From NCBI RefSeq assembly GCF_900116175.1, contig NZ_FPCH01000003.1, forward strand, positions 930,001-994,000: a stretch of 64,000 nucleotides of DNA, in the 5' to 3' direction. A program made the position numbers and the translations under genes. Origin of the DNA: Hyphomicrobium facile (GTDB lineage: Bacteria; Pseudomonadota; Alphaproteobacteria; Rhizobiales; Hyphomicrobiaceae). Below, one piece after another: positions 1-8,759 of this stretch. The notes under the pieces were generated by a model, which was given only the letters and a program-made list of their open reading frames with translations, did no database searches and was not told the DNA's origin. The stretch's first letter is position 1. Each line of letters begins with the position of its first letter.

Positions 1-1
1 T

Positions 2-175
2 GAGAAATTGGTCAAAGACCATGGCTACGAGGTCGCCAAGTCCAAGATGAAGGGAACATGTGCTGAGGTTTACGCTCGCGACACGAAGCAAGGTGCGCGA
101 ATCGAATTCTTCATCGATCCTGCAACGGGCAATCCTGTCGGGACGGACTGGAAGAATCAGAAGAGCAATGGGTGA
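2..175 (+). CDS. C-terminal end of a PepSY-domain-like protein (partial)
   Basis: The window opens inside this reading frame; 57 codons remain before TGA. The residues (EVAKSKMKGTCAEVYARD... then RIEFFIDPATGNPV) resemble the end of a PepSY domain, a small periplasmic fold often found beside cytochrome b561-type proteins. It ends six bases before the cytochrome b gene, so the two are probably cotranscribed. The N-terminus and any signal peptide lie outside the window, so the family call is moderate. Confidence 0.6.
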   Translation, partial: EKLVKDHGYEVAKSKMKGTCAEVYARDTKQGARIEFFIDPATGNPVGTDWKNQKSNG

Positions 176-180
176 GATCC

Positions 181-744
181 ATGAGTCACTCTGACAGTCT
201 GCAGGAGGCCGGCGGCTATTCTCCGCCGGCCAACGTGAAGGTCTGGGATCCTTTCATCCGCGTTTTCCATTGGAGCCTTGTCCTCCTATTTGCCGTCGCC
301 TTCCTGACGGGGGATGAGATCGAGTGGATGCACTTGTGGGCCGGATATGCCATCGCGGCGCTTGTCGCGTTGAGGATCCTTTGGGGGTTCATCGGGTCTC
401 GTCACGCCCGTTTTTCAGATTTCGTGAAAGGGCCGAGCACGGTTTTCCAGTATCTCAAACAGAGCACGCGGCTGGAAGCGCCGAGATATGTCGGCCACAA
501 TCCCGCAGGCGGGGCGATGATCGTTCTGCTGATCGTCATGCTCGTCGGGCTGTCGATCACCGGATACCTGATGACCACCGATGCCTTCTGGGGTTCTAAA
601 CCGATGGAGGAGGTTCACGAAGCCTTAGCAAACGTCACGCTTGGTCTTGTGGTGTTGCATGTTCTTGGAGTTGTCATTTCGAGCCTTGAGCACGGCGAGA
701 ACCTCGTGAAGGCTATGATCACGGGACGAAAGCGCCTGCCTTGA
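181..744 (+). CDS. Cytochrome b561/b6-type membrane protein
   Basis: A 187-residue integral membrane protein of the di-haem cytochrome b561 / hydrogenase b-subunit type. It begins with the family signature VKVWDPFIRVFHW, has about four hydrophobic segments, and carries histidines suited to haem ligation in FHW, MHLW, VHEAL and VLHVLG. Such proteins pass electrons between the quinone pool and a periplasmic partner. ATG 181 was chosen because GGTGAG precedes it; a GTG at 172 in the same frame is possible and would overlap the upstream stop. It lies between a PepSY tail and metal transport genes, which suggests a redox role in metal handling; that is inference. Confidence 0.8.
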   Translation: MSHSDSLQEAGGYSPPANVKVWDPFIRVFHWSLVLLFAVAFLTGDEIEWMHLWAGYAIAALVALRILWGFIGSRHARFSDFVKGPSTVFQYLKQSTRLEAPRYVGHNPAGGAMIVLLIVMLVGLSITGYLMTTDAFWGSKPMEEVHEALANVTLGLVVLHVLGVVISSLEHGENLVKAMITGRKRLP

Positions 745-788
745 TGCGTTCTGACTGTCCCCAGGAGCACAAACGAAAGAAAACAAAA

Positions 789-1490
789 ATGAGCAGACTC
801 CACATCCACCCCGAAAGCCACCTGGTCGATCGGATCGGGTGGCTGCGCGCCGCAGTGCTCGGAGCCAACGACGGCATTGTCTCGACGGCGAGCCTCATCG
901 TCGGCGTGGCGGCTGCTTCGGCCAAGCCCAGCGATATTCTCGTCGCCGGCGTCGCGGGGCTAGTTGCGGGCGCAATGTCGATGGCGGCCGGGGAATATGT
1001 CTCGGTCAGCTCGCAGTCGGACACCGAGCAAGCGGATCTCGCGCGCGAACGTCAGGAACTACGTGATAACATCGACTTCGAGAGGGAGGAGCTGGCCCAA
1101 ATCTACGTCAAACGCGGCGTCGAACACGAACTGGCCGTGAAAGTTGCCGACCAGCTGATGGCCAAAGACGCGTTGGGCGCGCACGCTCGTGACGAGCTTG
1201 GAATTTCTGAGATCAGCACGGCGCGTCCCGTGCAAGCTGCGCTGACCTCGGCGGCAACCTTTGCCGTCGGTGCCTCGATGCCGTTGTTGATGGTTCTGAT
1301 CTCCCCGTCGGACAAGCTCGTGCCCATTGTTTCTGTCGCCTCTCTAGGTTTCCTCGCCCTCCTTGGGGCCGTCGGCGCTAAGGCCGGCGGTGCGGATATC
1401 GTGAAGGCGACGGCCCGCGTGACATTCTGGGGAGCGCTGGCGATGGCTTTAACGGCTGGGATCGGGAGACTTTTCGGGACGGTCGTTTAA
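789..1490 (+). CDS. VIT1/CCC1-family iron/manganese transporter
   Basis: A 233-residue protein that starts with the typical bacterial VIT sequence (HPESHLVDRIGWLRAAVLGANDG, split here as HPESHLVDRIGW then LRAAVLGANDG). It has two N-terminal membrane segments, a charged cytosolic metal-binding stretch around residues 75-130 (EREELAQIYVKRGV), and three C-terminal membrane segments. VIT/CCC1 proteins move Fe(II) or Mn(II) across membranes. The frame is open from 741, but ATG 789 matches the family N-terminus. It lies between a cytochrome b and a P1B-5 ATPase with a hemerythrin-like domain, so a role in iron homeostasis is plausible. Confidence 0.88.
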   Translation: MSRLHIHPESHLVDRIGWLRAAVLGANDGIVSTASLIVGVAAASAKPSDILVAGVAGLVAGAMSMAAGEYVSVSSQSDTEQADLARERQELRDNIDFEREELAQIYVKRGVEHELAVKVADQLMAKDALGAHARDELGISEISTARPVQAALTSAATFAVGASMPLLMVLISPSDKLVPIVSVASLGFLALLGAVGAKAGGADIVKATARVTFWGALAMALTAGIGRLFGTVV

Positions 1491-1529
1491 GATCACCGGC
1501 CATCATTCCGGATTTTGCGAGGCTCAACT

Positions 1530-3827
1530 GTGCCTATTGCTTTTACGGAACGACTGCAACGCAGAGCCCTGATCGCCGTTGCACTGTCCGGATTGACCGT
1601 CGGCGGCCTGCTTTACACGGCGGGCTATCCTCATGCGGCGAGATGGTCTTGGGCGGCCGGGACGGTGCCGGTCGTCATCGGGCTGTTCGTGTCCATGGTT
1701 CGCGACCTCATGGCCGGCCGTATGGGTGTCGATGCAGTTGCATTCATCTCAATGTCGGCGGCGCTAGTGCTGGGTCAGCCTCTTGCCGGTGTCGTTGTGG
1801 CGGTCATGTATGCGGGCGGGAATCTTCTCGAAGATTTCGCTGTCGCGCGCGCCGAACGCGATCTCAAGTCCCTGACCGACCGCGCGCCGCGCATCGCTCA
1901 TCGGCGCCGCGGAGACTCGTTGGAAGACGTCGCGATCGAAGACGTCGCCGTCGGCGATACCGTATTGGTGCGCGCAGGCGAAGTCATTCCCATTGATGGC
2001 GTCATCCTCGCCGCGTCAGCAACGCTCGACGAGGCGGCGTTGACGGGCGAGCCCATTCCCGTGACGCGCCCGAAAGGCGATCCCGTTCATAGCGGGACGA
2101 TTAACGCGGGTGAAACGTTTGAAATGCGCGCGACAGCGAGTGCCAGTGAAAGCACTTACGCTGGCATCATCAAACTCGTAACCGCTGCGCAAACGGCGAA
2201 GACACCGTTCATCCGGCTGGCGGATCGCTATGCGTTGTTGCTGCTGCCGGTGACGCTTGCGTTGGCGACGGCAGCTTGGCTGTGGTCGGGCGATCCTATT
2301 CGCGGTCTTGCCGTTCTCGTGGCATCGACTCCCTGTCCGCTCATTCTGGCGGCTCCAGTTGCCTTTATCGCCGGTATCTCCCGAGCCGCTCGCCGCGGCG
2401 TCCTCGTCAAAGGCGGTGCTGCGATTGAAGCGTTGGCGCGAACGCATACTGTGATGTTCGATAAGACCGGCACGCTGACCGTTGGCGGCGCGCGACTTGT
2501 TGCCATCGAAACCGCGCCGCACCAGTCGGCTAACGAGATCATGCGCCTTGCGGGCTCTCTTGAGCAGGCCTCCCATCATGTCGTCGCGGCGGCAATCGTT
2601 GCGGCAGCGCGTGCACGGGGACTTGTGCTTTCTCAGCCGACGGAGGTCAAAGAGACGATGGGGTCGGGCCTTCAGGGTTTGGTCGAAGGTCGCCAAGTAC
2701 GCGTGGGTTCCTTCGACTTAGTGTACGGCCAGGGGCGGCCGCCGCCTTGGGCGGTGCGCGCGCTTCGCCGGGCATCGTGGCGATCCGCGCTGAGTGTGTT
2801 TGTGTCAGTGGATGGCAAAACAATCGGGGCCATTCTCTTGGCTGACGAATTGCGGCGCGAGACGCCTAGGGCTGTGCAAGCTCTGCGCGCCGCCGGCGTG
2901 AAGCGCATCATGATGGTCACCGGCGATCGAGCCGAGTCGGCGGATACGATTGCCGCAGCTCTAGACCTTGATGCCGTGCTTGCTGAACGAGTTCCGTCCG
3001 ACAAAGTGGAGGCTGTTGTCGTCGAACAGCGGCTTCATCCGACGATCATGGTGGGCGATGGCATCAATGATGCGCCTGCTCTTGCGGCCGCCGATGTCGG
3101 CATTGCGTTGGGCGCGCGTGGCGCCAGCGCGTCTTCAGAGGCTGCCGACGTCGTTATTCTGGTTGATCAGCTTGATCGGGTTTCCGATGCAGTTGCGATT
3201 GCTCGACGAACGCGCCGCATCGCTATTCAGAGCATCGCCGCGGGCATGGGCATGTCGGGCATGGCGATGATCGCTGCGGCGTTCGGATATTTAACGCCGG
3301 TGGAGGGCGCACTTACACAGGAGGCAATTGATGTCGCGGTCATACTCAATGCACTGCGTGCTCTGACTCCGGGATGGAGATTTGGTCAGCAGCATCTCCA
3401 GACGGCTGCCAGTCGTGCTCTTCGGCAGGGTCACACCGATGTTCAGGCGTGCCTCGATCGTCTGAGGGAGATTGCGGATGCGCTCGACGAAGCATCTGCT
3501 GATAGCGCGGTTCCGCTGATCCTTGAGGCCAACGAACTGATTGCCCGGAACATCGTCGAACACGAACGCGACGATGAGAGCAACGTCTATCCGCGCATTG
3601 CCAAGATCCTCCATGACGCTCCTGGGCTTGTTGCCATGAGCCGTGCGCACCGCGAAATTCTTCATTTGTCGCGATTGCTTTCGAGATTGTCGAACGGCCT
3701 GAAGATCGAGGCCGTCGACAAGTATCTGATCCGGGATGCTCAGCGGGTCATTGAATCAATCGAATCCCTGGTCCGCATGCACAATGCCCAGGAAGACGAC
3801 ATCTACGAGCAGGCAGCGGCGGGCTAG
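1530..3827 (+). CDS. P1B-5-type metal ATPase with C-terminal hemerythrin-like domain
   Basis: A 765-residue heavy-metal P-type ATPase. Visible in order are the actuator TGEP motif, the membrane metal motif T267-P268-C269, the phosphorylation motif DKTGT at D311, and GDGINDAP near 510. TPC rather than CPC, SPC or CPH places it with the P1B-5 group (Sinorhizobium meliloti Nia, linked to Ni/Fe). Members of that group carry a C-terminal hemerythrin-like domain. Here the last 130 residues show H678 in VEHERDDESNVYP, H707 in AHREI and H751 in MHNAQEDDIYE, fitting a di-iron four-helix bundle. There is no N-terminal HMA domain. GTG 1530 follows GCGAGG at a good distance; a TTG at 1515 lacks one. The exported metal is inferred. 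Confidence 0.88.
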   Translation: MPIAFTERLQRRALIAVALSGLTVGGLLYTAGYPHAARWSWAAGTVPVVIGLFVSMVRDLMAGRMGVDAVAFISMSAALVLGQPLAGVVVAVMYAGGNLLEDFAVARAERDLKSLTDRAPRIAHRRRGDSLEDVAIEDVAVGDTVLVRAGEVIPIDGVILAASATLDEAALTGEPIPVTRPKGDPVHSGTINAGETFEMRATASASESTYAGIIKLVTAAQTAKTPFIRLADRYALLLLPVTLALATAAWLWSGDPIRGLAVLVASTPCPLILAAPVAFIAGISRAARRGVLVKGGAAIEALARTHTVMFDKTGTLTVGGARLVAIETAPHQSANEIMRLAGSLEQASHHVVAAAIVAAARARGLVLSQPTEVKETMGSGLQGLVEGRQVRVGSFDLVYGQGRPPPWAVRALRRASWRSALSVFVSVDGKTIGAILLADELRRETPRAVQALRAAGVKRIMMVTGDRAESADTIAAALDLDAVLAERVPSDKVEAVVVEQRLHPTIMVGDGINDAPALAAADVGIALGARGASASSEAADVVILVDQLDRVSDAVAIARRTRRIAIQSIAAGMGMSGMAMIAAAFGYLTPVEGALTQEAIDVAVILNALRALTPGWRFGQQHLQTAASRALRQGHTDVQACLDRLREIADALDEASADSAVPLILEANELIARNIVEHERDDESNVYPRIAKILHDAPGLVAMSRAHREILHLSRLLSRLSNGLKIEAVDKYLIRDAQRVIESIESLVRMHNAQEDDIYEQAAAG

Positions 3828-3960
3828 CGCCTGACGAGGGCGCACACATGATGCAGCTATGTCTCGATGGCGAGTCGGCGGACATTGCCTTCGAAGCTGC
3901 TCGAGATCCGTGAACGAACTCGCATTCTTCGGTTCAATTTCCTTGGCAAGATGGCATGCA

Positions 3961-4647
3961 TTAAGACTTTGGCTTAAGGTTGAGACTGGCAGAATTCGCC
4001 ACGGCACCGAATATTCCGCCTTCTGTTGCGATGGTGCGTAATGCAGCGGCGTGGTTCTCGGGGACGCTTGCGGCACAGGCGTCTTCGATGACTAGGCACT
4101 CGTAATTTCGGTCGACGGCGTCTCGCAGCGTCGAGTGAACGCACACATCGGTCGTGACGCCGGTCAGAATGAGATTTCTGATCCCTCGCGTGCTCAGGAT
4201 GCGTTCGAGATCTGTCGCGTAAAATGCGCTGTATCCTGGCTTGTCGACGACGACGTCGCCCGATTGCGGCTTGAGTTCGTCAATGATGTCCCAGCCATGT
4301 TCGCCCCGGACGAGCAATCGTCCCATCGGCCCTGGCGTGCCGATCTCGCCTCCGCCTCGCCGCGAACGCCAAGCCTTGAGCGGCGGCAAGTCACTGAGAT
4401 CGGGCCGATGTCCTTCGCGGGTGTAGATCACGAGACCGCCCCAAGACCGGACCTGCTGATAGACGGAGGTGACCACCGGTACGATCGCACGTGTGCCGGC
4501 GATGTCATAACCTGACGAGGCAAGATATCCGTGCGGATCACAGAAATCGCGCTGCATATCGATAATGAGCAAAGCAGTCGTCTCTGGGCGCAGGTCGCCA
4601 TTGTGCGGCCAGGGGTAGGGGTTCGCCTCTATGAAGTGCTTCGTCAC
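3961..4647 (-). CDS. Isochorismatase-family amidohydrolase, biuret-hydrolase-like
   Basis: A 228-residue cysteine hydrolase. The Asp-Lys-Cys triad is visible as D30 (LLIIDMQRDF), K136 (VVDKPGYSAF) and C169 (GVTTDVCV). The N-terminus HFIEANPYPWP and the stretch REGHRPDLSDLPPLKAWRS closely resemble bacterial biuret hydrolase (BiuH) and the related ureidoacrylate hydrolases, which cleave ureido or amide bonds to carbamate or ammonia products. GTG 4647 is chosen because GGGAG lies six bases upstream; a TTG at 4680 would overlap the preceding gene. It is the last gene of the operon begun by the ABC importer. The substrate cannot be fixed from sequence: biuret or another ureido compound is the best guess. 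Confidence 0.82.
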   Translation of the reverse strand: MTKHFIEANPYPWPHNGDLRPETTALLIIDMQRDFCDPHGYLASSGYDIAGTRAIVPVVTSVYQQVRSWGGLVIYTREGHRPDLSDLPPLKAWRSRRGGGEIGTPGPMGRLLVRGEHGWDIIDELKPQSGDVVVDKPGYSAFYATDLERILSTRGIRNLILTGVTTDVCVHSTLRDAVDRNYECLVIEDACAASVPENHAAALRTIATEGGIFGAVANSASLNLKPKS

Positions 4648-4676
4648 GCATGGCTCCCGTTTAGGAATGTCGGACT

Positions 4677-6266
4677 TCAAAACGCGACGGCGGCGCCGTC
4701 CGATCGTGGATCACTGGCGCCTTCGATCAGCCCCGAAGGGTGGACGACGATCGCACCTGCATGACCCATGGATTCAGAATAGTCCGCGACCCGTTCTGTG
4801 GTGTGTCCCAGATCATTCAGCTGATCTTCTGTTTCGAAGGGGAAGCGGCCTTCGAGCTTCAGCGATAAGCTGTCGTTACCCCACGTCTTGCCGAGGAGCC
4901 AACGAGGTTCTGCAATCGCGCGCTCGAGTGTGAAATCAAACATGGCATAGCGCGTGAACACCGCGGCTTGCGTTTGCGGTTGGCCATCGCCGCCCATGGT
5001 GCCGTACGCCATAGTGCGCCCGTCGGTCAGTTCGGCAAGAGCCGGGTTGAGCGTGTGGAACGGCCGCTTTCGTGGCGCGAGCTGATTGGGGCCGGGCGCG
5101 AGAGAAAAACCTGCCCCTCTATTCTCGAACACGATGCCGGTTTCGGGGCAGGTCAAACCTGAGCCGAATTCCCAAAACAGACTCTGGATGAAGCTGACCA
5201 CGGTGCCTTCGCGATCGGCCGCGCCCATCCAAACGGTGCCGCCGAGTGCAGAAGGTCCAGGCCACGGAGACGCCCTGCCGGCATCGATCGATGCTGCGGC
5301 CGCCGAGATGACATCGGGCGCAAGTAGCTCGGACGTGTCAGCGACCATGAAATCCGGATCGCCGAGGTTGGTATTCCTGACCGTCAGGGCGTGCTTGGTC
5401 GCTTCGACCAGGTGATGGATATACGAGCTGCCGTCGGCGGATTCGACGCTCAAACGGTCGAAGATCGCGAGAATGAGCAAGGATGCCAATCCTTGCGTGG
5501 GCGGCCGGGAATTATAGAGCGTTCCCGCGCGAATGACGGTCGAGATCGGCTTGGTGTATTCCGCCTTGTAGGATTGAAAGTCCGCTAGACGAAGCGGGCT
5601 TCCGGCTATTTCGAGAAAGCGCCCATGTGTTTCCGCAAGCGCGCCGCGATAGAAGCTTTCGAGCCCTTCTTCTGCGAGTTTCGAGAGCGTGGTGCCGAGC
5701 GCGGCTTGGCGATAGCATTCGCCAACGCCGGGAACTCGGCCGCCGGGCAGGAAGACCTCTTCAAATCCAGGGATCGTGCGGAGGCCAGGTGAAAAGGTCT
5801 CAAGAGTCGCGGCGAGGCTGCGCGACACGGGGCAGCCATTCATTGCGTAATCGGTTGCATCTCGCAGCAGGTGCCCCAACGGTAGCCGTTGTGTTTCTGG
5901 AACGAGGTCAAGCGCCAACTGCCAACTGGCTATGGCGCCTGGGACCAACAGCGCAGCGTCCGGCCCGCGAACGGGGAGAGCAGAGTATCCGCGATCACGA
6001 TAATAGCTGACCGACGCGCGTTCGGCTGCGCGACCGCAACCGGAGACGACGATCGGGTCGTGTCCCTTCCGCTTGATGAGCCAGAACGCATCGCCGCCCA
6101 GGCCGTTCATATGTGGGTAAACGACGGCGATGGTGGCTGCCGCGGCGACCATCGCCTCGATGGCGGTCCCACCTTCGGCGAGGATCGCTTTTCCGGCCTC
6201 GGCGGCGGCGCGATGCGGAGCGGTGACGCAGCCTTGAATGCCCGATGCGTAGAATTTATCAGACAA
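4677..6266 (-). CDS. Gamma-glutamyltransferase-family hydrolase (Ntn fold)
   Basis: About 529 residues with the gamma-glutamyltranspeptidase layout: N-terminal GCVTAPHRAAAEAG and HMNGLGGDAFWL, then the autoprocessing site at T344 (SALGGTVWMG) and the small-subunit segment IQSLFWEFGSG. These enzymes self-cleave to expose the Thr nucleophile and cleave gamma-glutamyl or similar amide bonds. No signal peptide is evident, so a cytoplasmic enzyme acting on an imported compound is likely. The frame is open to 6368, but the family begins close to SDKFYASG, so TTG 6266, overlapping the upstream gene by 8 bases, is preferred; no strong ribosome site supports it. The start is uncertain. Confidence 0.8.
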   Translation of the reverse strand: MSDKFYASGIQGCVTAPHRAAAEAGKAILAEGGTAIEAMVAAAATIAVVYPHMNGLGGDAFWLIKRKGHDPIVVSGCGRAAERASVSYYRDRGYSALPVRGPDAALLVPGAIASWQLALDLVPETQRLPLGHLLRDATDYAMNGCPVSRSLAATLETFSPGLRTIPGFEEVFLPGGRVPGVGECYRQAALGTTLSKLAEEGLESFYRGALAETHGRFLEIAGSPLRLADFQSYKAEYTKPISTVIRAGTLYNSRPPTQGLASLLILAIFDRLSVESADGSSYIHHLVEATKHALTVRNTNLGDPDFMVADTSELLAPDVISAAAASIDAGRASPWPGPSALGGTVWMGAADREGTVVSFIQSLFWEFGSGLTCPETGIVFENRGAGFSLAPGPNQLAPRKRPFHTLNPALAELTDGRTMAYGTMGGDGQPQTQAAVFTRYAMFDFTLERAIAEPRWLLGKTWGNDSLSLKLEGRFPFETEDQLNDLGHTTERVADYSESMGHAGAIVVHPSGLIEGASDPRSDGAAVAF

Positions 6267-6915
6267 CGGTATACGGGTGTTGCACTGCCGTCCCTGTTTC
6301 AAAAGTCCCCGCGGCGAGCGGCCACGATGTAATGTCGCCCGTCGACGAGAGATAGGCGAAGACGTCACTCATGCACAGCAGCGCCGCCGCCTGATGTTCC
6401 GGTGAAACGGCGGCGACCGCATCTGTCGGCACGATGACACGATAATCGAGATTCCGCGCCGAGTAGACCGTGCTCATGACGCAGCAGTGCGTCGTCACTC
6501 CGCAGCAGACCAAATTCTTGATGCCGCGTGAGCGCAACAAGAGATCGAGATCGGTTCCGACGAAGCAATCGTACCGGCGCTTGTTGCGGATGCGCCAGTC
6601 TTCTGGGCGAACGTCCAATCCGTCCGTGAGCTCGCAGCCCGGAGTTCCTTCGAGACAATGCACCGGATCGAACTCCAGTTCGATGCCGTAGTCGCTATGG
6701 TCCGCCCGGTGCATTTCGTGCGTGAAAATCACCGGCAGTCCGTGTTGGCGGGCCCAGCCGATGAGGCGGTTGATGGCGGGCACGATAGCCCGCCCGCCCG
6801 GCGTTTCTTGAATGGCTCCCGCATCGACGAAGTCGCGCTCCATGTCGATGACAAGAAGAGCCGTGTCGTGCGTTTGCACCTTGCCCGCCGGTATGGCTCG
6901 GTAAAGCGGCTGCAT
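6259..6915 (-). CDS. Isochorismatase-family cysteine hydrolase
   Basis: A 218-residue protein with the family triad D24 (LLVIDMERDF), K112 (RNKRRYDCF) and C145 (GVTTHCCV). It differs clearly from the other cysteine hydrolase two genes downstream: it lacks the PYPWP N-terminus, has an EFDPVHCLEGTPGCEL loop, and has Cys-Cys at the nucleophile site where the other has Val-Cys. The two therefore probably act on different intermediates of one pathway. It begins four bases after the substrate-binding protein ends and overlaps the transferase gene. The natural substrate is unknown. Confidence 0.8.
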   Translation of the reverse strand: MQPLYRAIPAGKVQTHDTALLVIDMERDFVDAGAIQETPGGRAIVPAINRLIGWARQHGLPVIFTHEMHRADHSDYGIELEFDPVHCLEGTPGCELTDGLDVRPEDWRIRNKRRYDCFVGTDLDLLLRSRGIKNLVCCGVTTHCCVMSTVYSARNLDYRVIVPTDAVAAVSPEHQAAALLCMSDVFAYLSSTGDITSWPLAAGTFETGTAVQHPYTVV

Positions 6916-6918
6916 CGC

Positions 6919-7887
6919 TTATTGGCCTATGAATGCGGGATTGAAGACGTTCGACGTGTCGACGATGCCGTCGTTCACTTTGACCTCTTTGAAGAACGCC
7001 GCCAATTCCTTTCCGACCTCGATTGCGGGGCCCTTCATCTGGGTGACGTTATCGGCCGCACCGTAGAGCTTCACCTTCGGCAGCATGTCGACAACTTCCT
7101 CGGGCTTAAGCTCCAGCGATTTTGCCGCGAGATCGGCAGCGGCCTTTGGGTCGGAAATAGCAAGCTCGTTGGCTTTGTTCAAAGCGCGCAGAAATGCTTT
7201 CGTTTCATCCGACTTGCCTTTCGCGGTCTTATCGCTGATGGCGACGATATCGAGGATGAGGTTCGGCGTTTCTTTCGAAGAGAAGATCACGTGGCCTTTC
7301 TTCTCGCCTTGAACCTTGGTGATCCAGGGCTCCCACGTGACGGCGGCATCGAGCTGTCCCGCAGCGAAGGCGGCGCCGGCGTCATCGGGGTTCATGTTGG
7401 TGATCTTGATGTCGCCGGGGGTCAGACCGTATTTCGTCAGCGCCTTGCGGAGCAGCAACTCGTTGCACTGACCAGCCGTCACTGCAACCGTCTTGCCCTT
7501 GAGATCCGCAGGCGTCGCAATTTCCGATTTGGCGAGAATAGCGTCGGCACCGGCGGACGTATCCGTCATGTAGACGATCTCCAAGCGGCCGGGAGCCTTG
7601 TCGAGCGCGGTGATGACGCTATCCGCGGTCGAGAAATGCGCGTCAAGCTGACCGCCAAGCAGCGGCGCAAGGCCGTCTCCAGGCGAACTGAAGGACTGCA
7701 TCTGAATGTCCAGTCCTTCGTCCGTGAAGAACCCTTTCTCTTTCGCGATGAAGAGAGAAATGTATCCGATCCAGCTGTTGTAGCCGACCTTGTACGGCTT
7801 CAGCGTGTCGGCCTCCGCCGACGACCATGAAGCCACCGATAGAGCAAGTGCAAGACCGGCCGCCAAGGCCCGGAAACCAGCTTTCAT
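6919..7887 (-). CDS. ABC transporter substrate-binding protein (NMT1/SsuA/TauA type)
   Basis: A 322-residue periplasmic binding protein. A signal peptide covers about residues 1-26 (MKAGFRALAAGLALALSVAS, cleaved near SSAEA). The mature part shows family features: VGYNSWIGYISLFIAKEKGFF at the N-terminal lobe, GQLDAHFSTAD, and a central hinge near AVTWEPW. Relatives bind sulfonates, taurine, nitrate or thiamine precursors; the residues do not decide the ligand. ATG 7887 follows AAAGGA at seven bases; the longer frame from 7902 is less likely. Together with the ATPase and permease upstream it forms a complete importer feeding the enzymes that follow. Confidence 0.88.
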   Translation of the reverse strand: MKAGFRALAAGLALALSVASWSSAEADTLKPYKVGYNSWIGYISLFIAKEKGFFTDEGLDIQMQSFSSPGDGLAPLLGGQLDAHFSTADSVITALDKAPGRLEIVYMTDTSAGADAILAKSEIATPADLKGKTVAVTAGQCNELLLRKALTKYGLTPGDIKITNMNPDDAGAAFAAGQLDAAVTWEPWITKVQGEKKGHVIFSSKETPNLILDIVAISDKTAKGKSDETKAFLRALNKANELAISDPKAAADLAAKSLELKPEEVVDMLPKVKLYGAADNVTQMKGPAIEVGKELAAFFKEVKVNDGIVDTSNVFNPAFIGQ

Positions 7888-7898
7888 AGGTAATCCTT

Positions 7899-8759
7899 TC
7901 ACGGTTTGCGCAGTTTATGTATGCGGGGTGGTTCGGGCTGCTGCGCTTGCAACAGCCGTTGCAGATAATCGTTGCGGCTTCTGTCCGTCTCGTGCCGGAG
8001 CAGATCGAGCATCCGGCGTTTGAGCGAAATGAATTCGGGCGCGAGCTTCAAATCGAGCGTGCGGACATCGCCGAATGGAACCGTAATATCCTCGACGATC
8101 GCGCCGGGCCGCGGCGAGAAAACGAGCGTGCGGGTCGACAGAAAAAGCGCCTCGTCCACGTCGTGCGTCACCATCAGAACGGTCGTGCCTTCGTGACGGC
8201 TGAGAAGCGCCGTCAGCTGCTGGATTTCTTCGCGCGTCTGCGCGTCCAAGGCACCGAACGGCTCGTCCATAAGGAGGATTGCGGGGCGTGGAAGCAGCGC
8301 GCGTGCGATGGCAACGCGCTGCTTCATCCCCCCGGACAATTCGCGCGGATAAGCATTCGCAAATGCTTCGAGCCCCATCAGATACAAAAGCGCGTTGCAC
8401 CGCTCTTTTGCTGATTTCAGCTCGTCTCCGCCCTGGCGAGATGTCTTCAGCGTCGCGCTGAAGAGAATGTTCTCCGTGACCGTGAGCCACGGATAGAGTG
8501 TGTAGTTCTGGAAGACCATGCCGCGGTCGGCTCCGGGTCCAACGGCCTGGCGGCCCTTGACGAACATGTAGCCGCCGGTCGGCGCTTCGAGCCCTGCGAG
8601 TATGAAGAGCATCGTCGTCTTTCCGCACCCTGACGGGCCGATGAGCGTCACGAATTCGCCGGGCTCTATCTTGAATGACGTCGGTTGCAAGGCTTCCACG
8701 CTGCCCGTGTCGGTCGGATAAATTTTTGAGACCGCCTGTACCTCGAGGATGGGGTTCAT
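7899..8759 (-). CDS. ABC transporter ATP-binding protein (nitrate/sulfonate/taurine class)
   Basis: A 286-residue ATPase with Walker A GPSGCGKTT, signature LSGGMKQRVAIARAL and Walker B ILLMDEPFGALD, followed by the H-loop VTHDVDEAL. This arrangement is that of SsuB/TauB/NrtD-class importers. The ATG lies in ATGA, overlapping the permease stop, with GGAG upstream inside the permease gene, so translation is coupled. It powers the importer encoded by its neighbours. Confidence 0.9.
   Translation of the reverse strand: MNPILEVQAVSKIYPTDTGSVEALQPTSFKIEPGEFVTLIGPSGCGKTTMLFILAGLEAPTGGYMFVKGRQAVGPGADRGMVFQNYTLYPWLTVTENILFSATLKTSRQGGDELKSAKERCNALLYLMGLEAFANAYPRELSGGMKQRVAIARALLPRPAILLMDEPFGALDAQTREEIQQLTALLSRHEGTTVLMVTHDVDEALFLSTRTLVFSPRPGAIVEDITVPFGDVRTLDLKLAPEFISLKRRMLDLLRHETDRSRNDYLQRLLQAQQPEPPRIHKLRKP

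Noticed and set aside
6658-7830. 390-codon plus-strand frame opposite the ABC binding-protein gene
   Set aside because: It lies wholly opposite a clear binding protein and cysteine hydrolase; its residues are typical of an antisense frame and match no family.
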